In this document: positions 8,309 through 17,180 of the stretch, piece by piece
Position numbering within the stretch: the stretch's first letter is position 1
Layout of the letters: each line of letters opens with the position of its first letter
Program-made: the position numbers and the translations under genes
Source: Candidatus Rokuibacteriota bacterium
Lineage (GTDB): Bacteria > Methylomirabilota > Methylomirabilia > Rokubacteriales > CSP1-6
Direction: 5' to 3'
Assembly: GCA_016188005.1 (NCBI GenBank)
Contig: JACPIQ010000104.1
Location: forward strand, 1-64,000
Length of the DNA: 64,000 nt
The notes under the pieces: model-generated
What the model saw: only the letters and a program-made list of their open reading frames with translations
The model's database searches: none
What the model was told of the DNA's origin: nothing

Positions 8309-9991
8309 ATGCCCCGCGAGCTCGGAGCGCCGCGTCCCCTCGGCTGGTCTGAGCCGGGCCGGACGACGCTCGAGATCAAGACCGGCGGCTGGCGCACGAG
8401 GCGGCCCATGTACGTCGAGGCCACGGCGCCCTGCCGCGCGGCCTGTCCAGCCGGCGAGGCCGTCGCCCGCTGGATCGAGCTGGCGCGGCGCGGCGAACTG
8501 GCGGCGGCCTGGGCTCTGATCCGCGAGGCGAACCCTTTCCCGGCCATCATGGGACGCGTCTGCGCCCACCCATGCGAGTCGGCCTGCAACCGCCGCCAGC
8601 ACGACGGCGGCGTGGCCATCAACGCCCTCGAGCGCTTCGTGGGAGACTGGGGGCTGCGCCACGGCGCCCGCGCGCTGCCGGACCTGCCGAGGCCAGGGCG
8701 GGTGGCCGTCGTGGGCGGAGGTCCGGCGGGACTTGCCTGCGCCCACGCGCTGTCCCGGCGCGGCTACCGGGTGCGGCTCTACGAGGCCGAGGCCGCGCTG
8801 GGCGGCCTCCTGCGGTACGGCATCCCGGAGTACCGGCTGCCGCGCGCGGTCCTGGAGCGGGAGATCGAGCTCGGCATCGGGCCTGGCGTGGAGGTGCTGA
8901 CGGGCCAGCGCCTCGGGGCGAATCTCGCGTGGGAGACGGTGGCGGGTCACGACGCCGTCTTCCTCGCCACCGGAGCCTCGCTGCCGCTCGGCCTCGGCGT
9001 TCCCGGGGAGCAGGCGCAGGGGATAGGCAACGGTCTCGGGTTCCTCCGCGACCTCGCCTGCGGGACGCGCCCCACGCTCGGACGCCGCCTGGTGGTGGTG
9101 GGCGGCGGAAGCACGGCGATGGACGTGGCCCGTTCGGCCCGCCGCCTCGGCGTGCCATCGGTCAGCGTGGTGGCGCTCGAGGGGCGGGAGGAGATGCCGG
9201 CGCTTCCCGAGGAGGTGAGCCAGGCGCTGGCCGAGGGGGTCGAGATCAGGAACGGCCTCGGGGTGGCGCGTTTCGTGGAGGGGGGCGGCCGGGTCACGGG
9301 CGCCGCCGTGGTTCCGGCGCAGCTCGAGCGCGGGGGGGACGGCACGATCCGCCCCCTGTTCCGCCCCGGGCCGTCCGAGGTGATGGCGGCCGACAGCGTG
9401 CTCCTGGCCATCGGGCAGCGGACCGATCTCGCGGCGCTCCCGCCGCCGCTCAGGGGGGCGCGAGGACTGATCGCGGCGGGCAAGGACGGGGCGACGCCGA
9501 CTGTGCCAATCTTCGCCGGGGGGGACGCGGCCTCCGCCGAGCGGACGGTCACGCACGCCGTCGCCGCGGGGATGCGCGCCGCCCGTCGGATCGACGCGGT
9601 GCTCTCCGGAGGGGCTCCGGCAGCGCCGGCTGCCCTGCCGGGGGTCAGGGCCCTGCCGGCTCACGTGGTCGCCTTCGCCGAGATCAACCTCGACTACTTC
9701 CCGCGCGCGCTGAGGGCCGGGCGACCCGAGCGACCGGCCCCAGGGCGGGTCGGTTCCTTCGCGGAAGTGGTGGAAGGGTTCAGCGCGGTCACCGCCCGGG
9801 AGGAGGGGGCGCGCTGCTTCACCTGCGGCCACTGCGTGGACTGCGACAACTGCCTGATCTACTGCCCCGACATGGCAGTGAGCCGGCGGGACGAGGGCGG
9901 CTACCGGCTCTCCACCGACCACTGCAAAGGCTGCGGTCTCTGCGCACAGGAATGTCCCCGCGGGGCGCTCCAGATGGTGAGCGAGCGATGA
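8309..9991 (+). CDS. padH: FAD/NAD(P) oxidoreductase fused to a 2x4Fe-4S ferredoxin domain (PadH+PadF-like)
   Basis: A 560-residue protein in three parts. The first is a GltD-like N-terminal region with cysteines in CRAACPAGEA and CAHPCESACNRR. The second is an FAD domain (VAVVGGGPAGLACAHALSRRG) with an NAD(P) site (LVVVGGGSTAMDVARSARRLG). The third is a C-terminal domain with CFTCGHCVDCDNCLIYCP and CKGCGLCAQECPRGA, two 4Fe-4S sites. It should pass electrons from phenylglyoxylate oxidation to NAD+. In the Aromatoleum enzyme the ferredoxin-like delta subunit and the flavoprotein are separate PadF and PadH; here no separate padF exists and the C-terminus looks like its replacement. The start is 4 bases after the padE stop. 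Confidence 0.85.
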   Translation: MPRELGAPRPLGWSEPGRTTLEIKTGGWRTRRPMYVEATAPCRAACPAGEAVARWIELARRGELAAAWALIREANPFPAIMGRVCAHPCESACNRRQHDGGVAINALERFVGDWGLRHGARALPDLPRPGRVAVVGGGPAGLACAHALSRRGYRVRLYEAEAALGGLLRYGIPEYRLPRAVLEREIELGIGPGVEVLTGQRLGANLAWETVAGHDAVFLATGASLPLGLGVPGEQAQGIGNGLGFLRDLACGTRPTLGRRLVVVGGGSTAMDVARSARRLGVPSVSVVALEGREEMPALPEEVSQALAEGVEIRNGLGVARFVEGGGRVTGAAVVPAQLERGGDGTIRPLFRPGPSEVMAADSVLLAIGQRTDLAALPPPLRGARGLIAAGKDGATPTVPIFAGGDAASAERTVTHAVAAGMRAARRIDAVLSGGAPAAPAALPGVRALPAHVVAFAEINLDYFPRALRAGRPERPAPGRVGSFAEVVEGFSAVTAREEGARCFTCGHCVDCDNCLIYCPDMAVSRRDEGGYRLSTDHCKGCGLCAQECPRGALQMVSER

Positions 9992-11172
9992 CACCCATGC
10001 AGGCGGCCGCCCGCCAGCGGCGGATGCTGCTCACGGGCAACCACGCGGCGGCCTACGGCGCCCTTCTCGCGAAGCCCCAGGTGATTCCCGTCTACCCGAT
10101 CACCCCCCAGACGCCTGTCCTCGAGAAGCTCCTGGAGCTGGCCGAGGCGGGTGAGCTCACCGGCGAGATGATCACGGTGGAGAGCGAGCACTCCGGCATG
10201 GCCGCGTGCATCTCGGCGTCCCTGGCGGGCGCGCGCGTCTTCACGGCCACGGCCTCGCAGGGCATCGCCCTCATGCACGAGATGCTCCACTTCGCGGCCG
10301 GCGCCCGGACCCCGGTGGTCATGGTGAACGTCAACCGGACCCTCGCCTCGCCGTGGGGGTTCTGGGCCGATCAGACCGACAGCCTCTCCCAGCGCGACAC
10401 GGGCTGGATGCAGTTCTACTGCGAGTCGGGGCAGGAGGCGCTGGACACGGTGCTCCAGGCCTATCGCGTGGCCGAGTCCGTCCTCCTGCCGGCCATGGTG
10501 GTCATTGAGGCCATGTACATCTCCCATACGCTGGAGCCCGTGGAGGTGCCCGAGGCGGCGCTGGTGGCGGGGTTCCTGCCGCCCTTCGAGCCCACGCTGC
10601 GCCTGGATCCCGGGCAGCCACGCAGCGTGGGCGGCGTCACCACGCCGGCCCAGTGGCGGCAGAACCGACTCGCCATGCAGGAGGCCATGACGCTCGCCCT
10701 CGGCGCGGTGGCGGAGGCGGGCAGGCTGTACGGCGAGCTGACGGGCCGCGCCTACGGAGCCACCGAGAGCTACCGCACGGAGGACGCCGAGGTGGTGCTG
10801 GTGGCCGCCGGTGGCATGGCCGGCACGGCGCGCGAGGCGGTGGATCGGCTGCGCCAGGCGGGGATCGCCGCGGGGCTCCTGAGGCTGCGGCTCTTTCGCC
10901 CATTCCCTGGCGCCGAGATCGCCGAGGGGCTGGCCGGGGCGGCGCGGGTGGCCGTGGTGGACCGCAACTGCTCCGTCGGCAGTGGCGGGATCTTCTGCCA
11001 GGAGGTGCGGGCGGCGCTCAGCAGCCTGGGGCAGGGGGCAGTGCCGGTGCTCTCCTACATCGCCGGCCTGGGCGGGGTCAATGTCCCGCCCGAGCGCATG
11101 ATGCGAATCGTCACGGACGCGCTCGGCCGCGACGGGATGAGCGCGGGGCCGATCCAGGCGGAAGAGCTCTGA
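9988..11172 (+). CDS. padG: 2-oxoacid:acceptor oxidoreductase alpha subunit (PadG-like)
   Basis: A 394-residue alpha subunit of the pyruvate:ferredoxin oxidoreductase superfamily. It has GNHAAAYGALLAKPQVIPVYPITPQTP near the start (split here: GNHAAAYGA, then VYPITPQTP), the VESEHSGMAACISASLAGAR segment, and a C-terminal transketolase-like domain ending in LGGVNVPPE. It overlaps the padH stop by 4 bases (ATGA) and the beta gene by 1 base. Together with beta it forms the thiamine-diphosphate site for phenylglyoxylate. Confidence 0.88.
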   Translation: MTPMQAAARQRRMLLTGNHAAAYGALLAKPQVIPVYPITPQTPVLEKLLELAEAGELTGEMITVESEHSGMAACISASLAGARVFTATASQGIALMHEMLHFAAGARTPVVMVNVNRTLASPWGFWADQTDSLSQRDTGWMQFYCESGQEALDTVLQAYRVAESVLLPAMVVIEAMYISHTLEPVEVPEAALVAGFLPPFEPTLRLDPGQPRSVGGVTTPAQWRQNRLAMQEAMTLALGAVAEAGRLYGELTGRAYGATESYRTEDAEVVLVAAGGMAGTAREAVDRLRQAGIAAGLLRLRLFRPFPGAEIAEGLAGAARVAVVDRNCSVGSGGIFCQEVRAALSSLGQGAVPVLSYIAGLGGVNVPPERMMRIVTDALGRDGMSAGPIQAEEL

Positions 11173-12059
11173 TGGAGCGCTTCCTGTCCGGGCACTCCTC
11201 CTGCCCCGGCTGCGCGGTGGCCCTGGCCGTCCGCTTCGTGCTGCGGGCGGTACCGGACGACGCCGTCGTGGTGGTGGCGCCCTCGTGCATCGGCCCCATG
11301 ATGGGCCCTGTGCCGCTGTCCTCCGTGACGGTGCCGGTGTTCCACACCGCCTTCGAGACCTCGGCGGCCGCCGCCTCCGGTCTGGCCCGCGCCTATCGCG
11401 CCAGGGGGGAGCAGGCCACCGTCGTTTGCCTGGCCGGCGACGGGGGAACGTTCGATATCGGGCTGCAGGCCCTGTCCGGGGCGGCCGAGCGCAACGAGGA
11501 CTTCGTCTACGTCTGCTTCGACAACGAGGCCTACCAGAACACCGGCAACCAGAAGTCCTCGGCCACGCCGTGGGGAGCTCGCACGGCCTCCACTCCCGGG
11601 GGCAAACGCACGCGCAAGAAGGAGCTCATGGAGATCATCGCCGCTCACCGGATCCCCTTCGCGGCCACGGCCTCGCCGGCGCACCCCGAGGACCTGATGG
11701 GCAAGGTGAGGCGCGCGGGCGCGCTGCGGGGGACGCGCTTCCTGCTCGTCACCTGCCCCTGCGTCCCGGGCTGGGGGATTGGCGATGAGGCGTCGCTGCG
11801 GATCCTGCGCCTCGGAGTCGAGTCGCGCGCCGTGCCACTGTACGAGATCGAGGACGGGACGCGCTACCGCATCACGCACGAGCCGGCGGGGATCCCCGTG
11901 GCCGAATATCTCCGCCCCCAGGCGCGCTTCGCGCACCTGGCGGAGGCGGACATCGCCGCGATCCAGGCCGAGGTGGACTGGCGCTGGGAGGGGCTGGTGG
12001 AGCGCGCCGGCCGCAGGGTGGCCGGAGGGGCGCCCATCGGGGAGGAGTCGCGCGCATGA
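11172..12059 (+). CDS. padI: 2-oxoacid:acceptor oxidoreductase beta subunit, ThDP-binding (PadI-like)
   Basis: A 295-residue thiamine-diphosphate subunit. The ThDP/Mg signature GDGGTFDIG...N is followed by FDNEAYQNTGNQKSSATPWG, typical of this superfamily. Cysteines at CPGC near the N-terminus and in VTCPCVPGW probably hold one 4Fe-4S cluster. It carries out the decarboxylation and CoA acylation that yields benzoyl-CoA. It overlaps both neighbours by a few bases. Confidence 0.88.
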   Translation: MERFLSGHSSCPGCAVALAVRFVLRAVPDDAVVVVAPSCIGPMMGPVPLSSVTVPVFHTAFETSAAAASGLARAYRARGEQATVVCLAGDGGTFDIGLQALSGAAERNEDFVYVCFDNEAYQNTGNQKSSATPWGARTASTPGGKRTRKKELMEIIAAHRIPFAATASPAHPEDLMGKVRRAGALRGTRFLLVTCPCVPGWGIGDEASLRILRLGVESRAVPLYEIEDGTRYRITHEPAGIPVAEYLRPQARFAHLAEADIAAIQAEVDWRWEGLVERAGRRVAGGAPIGEESRA

Positions 12060-13369
12060 CTGATCTCACGCTGGTGGAGCGGCTGTCCCGGCCCGAGCTC
12101 GAGCGCCTGCAGGTGGCGCGGCTGCGGCGCCAGGTGGCGCGAGCCGCCGAGCGGGTGCCGCTCTACCGGGAGCGGCTCCGGGCGGCGGGGGTGACGGCGG
12201 CCGACATCGAGTCGCTCGGGGATCTCCGTCGCCTCCCGTTCACGGTCAAGGCCGATTTCCGGGACACCTATCCCTTCGGCCTCCTCGCCGTGCCCATGGA
12301 CGAGATCGTCCGTATCCACGCCTCCTCGGGCACCACGGGCAAGCCCACCGTGGTGGCCTACACGCGGGGGGACATGGACACGTGGAGCGAGGTCATGGCG
12401 CGGACCCTCATGCTGGGGCGGGTGGGCCGGAGCGACGTGCTCCACAACGCCTACGGCTACGGGCTCTTCACCGGCGGGCTCGGCTTCCACTACGGCGGCG
12501 AGCGGGTGGGCGCCGCAGTGATCCCCATCTCCGGCGGCTTCACCGACCGCCAGGTCATGGCGCTCCGGGACTTCGGGAGCACGGTGCTCTGCTGCACCCC
12601 CTCGTACGGCCTCTACCTGGCGGAGGCCCTGGAGGAGGCCGGGATCGCGCCGAAGGACCTCCGGCTTCGCCTCGGTTTCTTCGGTGCGGAGCCGTGGACG
12701 GAGGGGATGCGGGCCGCGCTGGAGGCGCGGCTCAACATCGTGGCGCTCAACGTCTATGGCCTGTCGGAGGTCATCGGTCCCGGCGTCTCGTGCGAATGCC
12801 CGGAGAAGCAGGGCATGCACGTGGCCGAGGATCACTTCCTGCCTGAGGTGCTGGACCCGCAGACCCTGGAACCGGTGCCCGCCGGGGTGACGGGCGAGCT
12901 GGTGCTCACCACGCTCACCAAGGAGGCCCTGCCGCTGCTCCGGTACCGGACGCGGGACCTGACGACGCTCGTCACGGAGGCCTGCCCCTGCGGGCGGACG
13001 CTGACGCGGATCGGGCGAATCACGGGCCGCACCGACGACATGCTCATCCTGCGCGGGGTCAACGTCTACCCCTCGCAGATCGAGCACGCGCTCCTGCAGG
13101 TGCCCACCCTGGAGCCGCACTACCTGCTGGTGCTCAAGCGCGAGACGGCGCTGGACACGCTGGAGGTGCGGGTGGAGGCGACCGGCAGCGTCGCCGAGGC
13201 GGGGAAGGAGGCCCTCGTCGCTCTCGGCGCCGTGGCGAAGCGGAAGATCTACGAGGTGATCGGCGTCACGGTGGAGGTGACCGTCGTGCCGCCCCGCACC
13301 ATCGAGCGCAGCGTGGGCAAGGCCCAGCGGGTGCTCGATCTCCGGGAGAAAAGGGAGAAGGTGCCATGA
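12056..13369 (+). CDS. padJ: Phenylacetate-CoA ligase (PadJ/PaaK family)
   Basis: A 437-residue AMP-forming ligase of the PaaK family, the usual length for this group and shorter than other acyl-CoA synthetases. The P-loop is IHASSGTTGKPTVVAYT near residue 85, followed by NAYGYGLFTGGLGFHYGGE and the C-terminal hinge TGRTDDMLILRGVNVYPSQIE (given in parts). It activates phenylacetate to phenylacetyl-CoA, feeding PadBCD. ATGA overlap with padI and with the next gene indicates one operon. Confidence 0.9.
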   Translation: MTDLTLVERLSRPELERLQVARLRRQVARAAERVPLYRERLRAAGVTAADIESLGDLRRLPFTVKADFRDTYPFGLLAVPMDEIVRIHASSGTTGKPTVVAYTRGDMDTWSEVMARTLMLGRVGRSDVLHNAYGYGLFTGGLGFHYGGERVGAAVIPISGGFTDRQVMALRDFGSTVLCCTPSYGLYLAEALEEAGIAPKDLRLRLGFFGAEPWTEGMRAALEARLNIVALNVYGLSEVIGPGVSCECPEKQGMHVAEDHFLPEVLDPQTLEPVPAGVTGELVLTTLTKEALPLLRYRTRDLTTLVTEACPCGRTLTRIGRITGRTDDMLILRGVNVYPSQIEHALLQVPTLEPHYLLVLKRETALDTLEVRVEATGSVAEAGKEALVALGAVAKRKIYEVIGVTVEVTVVPPRTIERSVGKAQRVLDLREKREKVP

Positions 13370-14136
13370 GCGACGGCCGCTTCATCAGGTACTCGGACGA
13401 GGGCGAGGTGGTCCGAATCACGCTGGCGCGCCCCCCGCTCAACATCCTCACGATCGACATGATCGAGGAGCTGGGCCAGACCATCGAGGCTGCCGGAGAA
13501 CGCCCCGGCGTCAAGGCGCTGGTCTTCGCGGCCCAGGGGAAGGCCTTCTGCGCGGGAGTGGCCGTGGAGGACCACATCGGCGACCGCGCCAAAGCCATGA
13601 TCGACGCTTTCCACGGCGTCTTCCGGCGGCTCCACGCCGTGGACTGCCTCACCGTGGCGGCGGTGCAGGGCGCGGCGCTGGGCGGGGGCGCCGAGCTGGC
13701 GACCTTCTGTGACGTGGTCGTCGCGACGGAGGACGCGAGCTTCGGTCAACCGGAGGTGAAGGTGGGCGTCTTTCCCCCGATCGCGGCGGCGCACTATCCG
13801 AAGCGCGTGGGGCTGGCGCGAACGCTCCGGCTGCTGCTGTCGGGCGAGACCATCAGGGCGGAGGAAGCGCTCCGCATCGGGCTCGTGGACCGCGTGGTCG
13901 CCCCCGACGCCCTGACGGCCGCCATCGCCGAGGAGCTGGCCCGGGTGACTCCGCAGAGCGCCGTCGTCCTGCGGCTCACCAAGCGCGCGGTGAAGGAGAC
14001 CCTGGGTGTGGGCTTCGAGGAGGGGCTCGGTGCGCTCGAGGAGCTCTACCACACCGAGCTCATGACGACGGAGGACGCGGAGGAGGGCCTGCGCGCCTTC
14101 GTCGAGAAGCGCAAGCCGGTCTGGAAGAACCGGTGA
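13366..14136 (+). CDS. dch: Enoyl-CoA hydratase family, cyclohexa-1,5-dienecarbonyl-CoA hydratase-like
   Basis: A 256-residue crotonase. It has [15 protein letters not shown] near the start, an oxyanion loop at [13 protein letters not shown], then [28 protein letters not shown], and [16 protein letters not shown]. The PPLN, DH, FHxxFR and GVFPPIA features recall dienoyl-CoA hydratases (Dch), which add water to the diene made by benzoyl-CoA reductase. That reaction is the expected next step of this cluster. An ordinary short-chain enoyl-CoA hydratase cannot be excluded without a tree. Confidence 0.8.
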   Translation: MSDGRFIRYSDEGEVVRITLARPPLNILTIDMIEELGQTIEAAGERPGVKALVFAAQGKAFCAGVAVEDHIGDRAKAMIDAFHGVFRRLHAVDCLTVAAVQGAALGGGAELATFCDVVVATEDASFGQPEVKVGVFPPIAAAHYPKRVGLARTLRLLLSGETIRAEEALRIGLVDRVVAPDALTAAIAEELARVTPQSAVVLRLTKRAVKETLGVGFEEGLGALEELYHTELMTTEDAEEGLRAFVEKRKPVWKNR

Positions 14137-14152
14137 GAGAGGGGAGGGGCAC

Positions 14153-14926
14153 ATGAACGGCAGCACGACGCTCAGGGGGAAGGCGGCCCTGGTGACAGGC
14201 GCCGGGCGCGGCATCGGCCGCGCCATCGCGGTGGCCCTCGCGCAGGCGGGGGCGCAAGTGGCGGTGCTCGACATCCTGGCGGACAATGCGGAGAGCGTGC
14301 GGCGGGAGGTCGAGGCGTGGGGCGTGAAGGGGCTGGCGGTGGCCGTCGATCTCACGAAGCGCGCCGAAGTGGAGCGCGCGGTGGCCGAGGTGGTAGGACA
14401 GTTCGGCCAGCTCGACATCGTGGTGAACAACGCCGGCTGGGACAAGATGGAGATGTTCCTCGACAGCGAGGAAGAGACCTGGGACAAGATCATCGCCATC
14501 AACTTCAAGAGCGTCCTCTACGTCTGCAAGGCAGCGCTGCCGCACCTGGTGAAGCGCGGTGCGGGGCGGGTGATCAGCATCGCCTCGGATGCCGGGCGGG
14601 CGGGGTCCACGGGGGAGAGCGTGTACTCTGGCACCAAGGGGGCCATCATCGCCTTCTCGAAGACGCTGGCCCGGGAGATGGCGCGCCACCAGGTCACGGT
14701 GAACGTCGTGTGCCCCGGCCTCACCGAGACGCCGTTGCTCCAGGGAATCCGGGCGCAGTCCGAGAAGACGGCGCGGGTGATCGACGCCGTCACCCGCGCC
14801 ATCCCGCTGGGACGGGTGGGCCAGCCCGAGGACATCGCCGGCGCCGTGGCTTTCCTCGCGTCCCCCGCGGCGGCCTTCATCACTGGCCAGACGCTCAGCG
14901 TCTCCGGTGGCCTCACGATGGCCTGA
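14153..14926 (+). CDS. SDR family dehydrogenase, BadH-like
   Basis: A 257-residue classical short-chain dehydrogenase. Nucleotide binding is at [35 protein letters not shown] precedes the active-site segment, with catalytic S in [11 protein letters not shown] and Y-x-x-x-K in VYSGTKGA. The NNAGWDK...WDKIIAIN and IASDAGRxGSxGExVYS patterns resemble 2-hydroxycyclohexanecarboxyl-CoA dehydrogenase BadH. It probably oxidises the alicyclic hydroxyacyl-CoA made by the preceding hydratase. That would be a different solution from the zinc-type Had used in Thauera. The start follows GGGGAGGGGC. Confidence 0.8.
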   Translation: MNGSTTLRGKAALVTGAGRGIGRAIAVALAQAGAQVAVLDILADNAESVRREVEAWGVKGLAVAVDLTKRAEVERAVAEVVGQFGQLDIVVNNAGWDKMEMFLDSEEETWDKIIAINFKSVLYVCKAALPHLVKRGAGRVISIASDAGRAGSTGESVYSGTKGAIIAFSKTLAREMARHQVTVNVVCPGLTETPLLQGIRAQSEKTARVIDAVTRAIPLGRVGQPEDIAGAVAFLASPAAAFITGQTLSVSGGLTMA

Positions 14927-14951
14927 GCCGCGGCGGGAGGAGGGACGAGCC

Positions 14952-15131
14952 ATGCTGTGCGGACATTCGGGGAAGGGCATGATGATGGCCGGGCTGATCC
15001 TGACCGTGATCGGTGCCGTCATCGTGCTGGTCCGGACTTTCCAGGTTCCGGGGTACTGGATCCCCTTGCTGGTCGGCGTGGCGCTGCTGCTGATCGGCGC
15101 CCTCCGTCGCAGCCATGCGGGCGGCTCCTGA
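14952..15131 (+). CDS. Small two-helix membrane protein
   Basis: A 59-residue protein with two hydrophobic stretches, residues about 9-27 (GMMMAGLILTVIGAVIVLV) and 34-50, and a short basic tail. The start has GGGAGGAGGG ahead. It is in line with the aromatic operon, 25 bases after the dehydrogenase. I do not recognise a family; a small inner-membrane accessory protein is all that can be said. Confidence 0.55.
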   Translation: MLCGHSGKGMMMAGLILTVIGAVIVLVRTFQVPGYWIPLLVGVALLLIGALRRSHAGGS

Positions 15132-15198
15132 GGCGCCACACCCGAGCGCAGGCCGCGCTTCTGATGGAATCACGCCAAACCGAGAAAAGGAGACTGCG

Positions 15199-16050
15199 AT
15201 GAGCGATCGACCGCAGGCCATCGACATCATGTACTACGTGGCGACGCCGGAGTTCATGGCCAAGTGGGCCGACGCCAAGAAGGGTGAGCTCGTCTGCCGC
15301 ATGGAGCGCGCCATCGGCAGCCTGCCCCAGTTCGAGTCCATTCCGACGATGCTCAAGAAGATGGACGAAGCCGGGGTCGAGAAGGTGTTCATCACGCAGA
15401 CCAAGATGTGGTCGTACTGGAACAAGTGGATGTACATGGACACGACGCTCGAGGAGGTGACGCAGTACACCGAGAAGTATCCGGACCGCTTCGTGGGGCT
15501 GGCGGGCTACAACCCCTTCCGCATCAAGGAGAGCCTGGCGGAGATCGAGCTGGCCGTGAAGAAGCACAACTTCAAGGGCGTGTACGTCCACATCTACGGC
15601 TTCGACATCCCGCTGCACGACCGGAAGATGTACCCGCTGTACGGGAAGTGCGTGGAGCTGGACGTGCCGGTGTCGATGCAGGTCGGGCATGTGCTCGAGT
15701 CCATGCCGAGCGAGCACGCCCGGCCGATGTACCTCGACCAGGTCGCCTGTGACTTCCCGACCCTGCGCATCCTGGGCGCCCACACCGGTTGGCCGTGGGT
15801 CGAGGAGCTGATCAGCGTCTGCTACAAGTGGGACAACGTGTGGTTCGGGGTGGACGCCTGGATGCCCAAGTACCTCAAGCCCGAGATCTTGAACTTCATC
15901 AACAGCCGCATGGGCATGGACCGGGCGGTGTGGGGCACCAACGGGCTGCCGTGGAAGGAGAGCCTCGACCAGGTGGACGGGCTGGGCTTGCGGCCGGAAG
16001 CCCGGCAGAAGCTGATCCGGGACAACGCCAGGGAGCTGTTCAAGATCTGA
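15199..16050 (+). CDS. Amidohydrolase-fold (ACMSD-like) protein lacking the HxH motif
   Basis: A 283-residue TIM-barrel protein of the amidohydrolase-2/ACMSD group. The later elements are present: LGAHTGWPW, WFGVDAWMP and WGTNGLPW. At the N-terminus, where the family has D-x-H-x-H metal ligands, it reads AIDIMYYVATPE, and the last aspartate region has N (GTNGLPW) instead of the usual SD. The metal site therefore looks lost or changed. The start follows AAAGGAGA. Being last but one in the aromatic operon it might act on a ring-cleavage intermediate, but this is a guess. Some related decarboxylases and hydrolases tolerate altered ligands. Confidence 0.7.
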   Translation: MSDRPQAIDIMYYVATPEFMAKWADAKKGELVCRMERAIGSLPQFESIPTMLKKMDEAGVEKVFITQTKMWSYWNKWMYMDTTLEEVTQYTEKYPDRFVGLAGYNPFRIKESLAEIELAVKKHNFKGVYVHIYGFDIPLHDRKMYPLYGKCVELDVPVSMQVGHVLESMPSEHARPMYLDQVACDFPTLRILGAHTGWPWVEELISVCYKWDNVWFGVDAWMPKYLKPEILNFINSRMGMDRAVWGTNGLPWKESLDQVDGLGLRPEARQKLIRDNARELFKI

Positions 16051-16064
16051 CGAGGGGAGAGTCG

Positions 16065-16589
16065 ATGCCGCTGCCGACCCAGATTCTGATCGAGGAGCAC
16101 CGCGTGATCCTGCACGCGCTGGACACCCTTGCCCGCGGCGCCGACCACCTCCGTGCCGGCGGGGCGCTGCCGGACGCCTGGTGGGAGGAGCTGGTGGAGT
16201 GGTTCCGCGCCTTCGCGGACCGGAACCACCACGCCAAGGAGGAGGCGGCGCTGTTCCCGGCGCTGGTGAAGCACGGAGTCCCGCAGGAGGGAGGGCCGGT
16301 GGGCGTCATGCTGGAGGAACACAGGCAGGGGCGGGCCCTCATCGTCGCCATGGCGGCAGGGGACCCACTGCAGCGGGCGGACAAGGCCCGGCAGTACGTG
16401 ATACTCCTGCGGCAGCACATCGACAAGGAGAACGACATCCTCTTCCCGATGGCGGACGAGGCGCTGGACGACGGGGCGAAGCGTGCCGTCGGGCGCCAGT
16501 TCGAGGCCATCAAGGCGGAGCAGGGCAAGACCGCCTCCATGGCCTGGGCCGAGGGCGTCGTGAGCCGGTTGGCCGCCGCGCTTGGCTAG
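16065..16589 (+). CDS. Hemerythrin-like HHE cation-binding protein
   Basis: A 174-residue four-helix protein. Metal-ligand-type residues appear in EEHRVILHAL near the start, NHHAKEEAALFP in the middle, EEHRQGRAL, and QHIDKENDILFP near the end, the normal H...HxxxE...H...HxxxE layout. Such domains bind a di-iron centre and sense or bind O2 or NO. Starting 14 bases after the previous gene, it may protect the oxygen-sensitive aromatic reductases, an inference from context. Confidence 0.8.
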   Translation: MPLPTQILIEEHRVILHALDTLARGADHLRAGGALPDAWWEELVEWFRAFADRNHHAKEEAALFPALVKHGVPQEGGPVGVMLEEHRQGRALIVAMAAGDPLQRADKARQYVILLRQHIDKENDILFPMADEALDDGAKRAVGRQFEAIKAEQGKTASMAWAEGVVSRLAAALG

Positions 16590-16694
16590 GGTCTGTGCGC
16601 TCCGCTGGCCGGTGGCGGGCACGGCCTGCCAGGCGAGCGTCAGGCTCGACGAGGCCCGCTGAGAGCCCCTCGCGGTCAAGGGATCCCGCGGAGC

Positions 16695-17135
16695 TCAGGC
16701 GCGGAGGAGGGCGAGGCCGAGCATGACGATGGCCAGCGTCACCAGCACGTTGATCCGCGCCAGCCACGAGGCGCGGCTCCGCGCGGAGGGGTGTGCGCCC
16801 GGGGCGCCGGCGCGGGGGCCCAGAACGAAGTCGTGGAAGGCGCTCAGGATCAGCGCCAGGATGACGAGGCCGAGCTTCCAATGGAAGCGAGGCGAGGCCA
16901 GCAGGAAGGAGTAGAGCCAGAGGTTGACCAGGCCCGTCGCGACGAGCACGCCGATGGCGATCCAGCCCACGGTGCGGAAGCGCAGGCCCAGCTCGTGGAC
17001 GAGCCTGCTCCTGAGCGCGGGATCCTCGAGCCTCCGGGTGACGGGGACGAGCACCAGCGCGATGAAGAACATGCCCCCGATCCAGGTGACCGCGGCCAGG
17101 ACGTGAAGCCAGCGGACGACGAGGGACAGGGACAT
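16695..17135 (-). CDS. CopD-like integral membrane protein
   Basis: A 146-residue protein with four predicted membrane helices, starting MSLSLVVRWLHVLAAVTWIG. The RWLHVLAAVTWIGGMFF opening, with its His and GG pair, is typical of the CopD domain found in copper export proteins and stand-alone homologues. It is divergent to the methyltransferase gene, with 45 bases between the starts. Copper or heme handling is possible; the function is not established. Confidence 0.75.
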   Translation of the reverse strand: MSLSLVVRWLHVLAAVTWIGGMFFIALVLVPVTRRLEDPALRSRLVHELGLRFRTVGWIAIGVLVATGLVNLWLYSFLLASPRFHWKLGLVILALILSAFHDFVLGPRAGAPGAHPSARSRASWLARINVLVTLAIVMLGLALLRA

Positions 17136-17180
17136 GCCGCGAAGGATAGCACAGCCGGGCTCAGGCGCGGCGGGCGCGGG

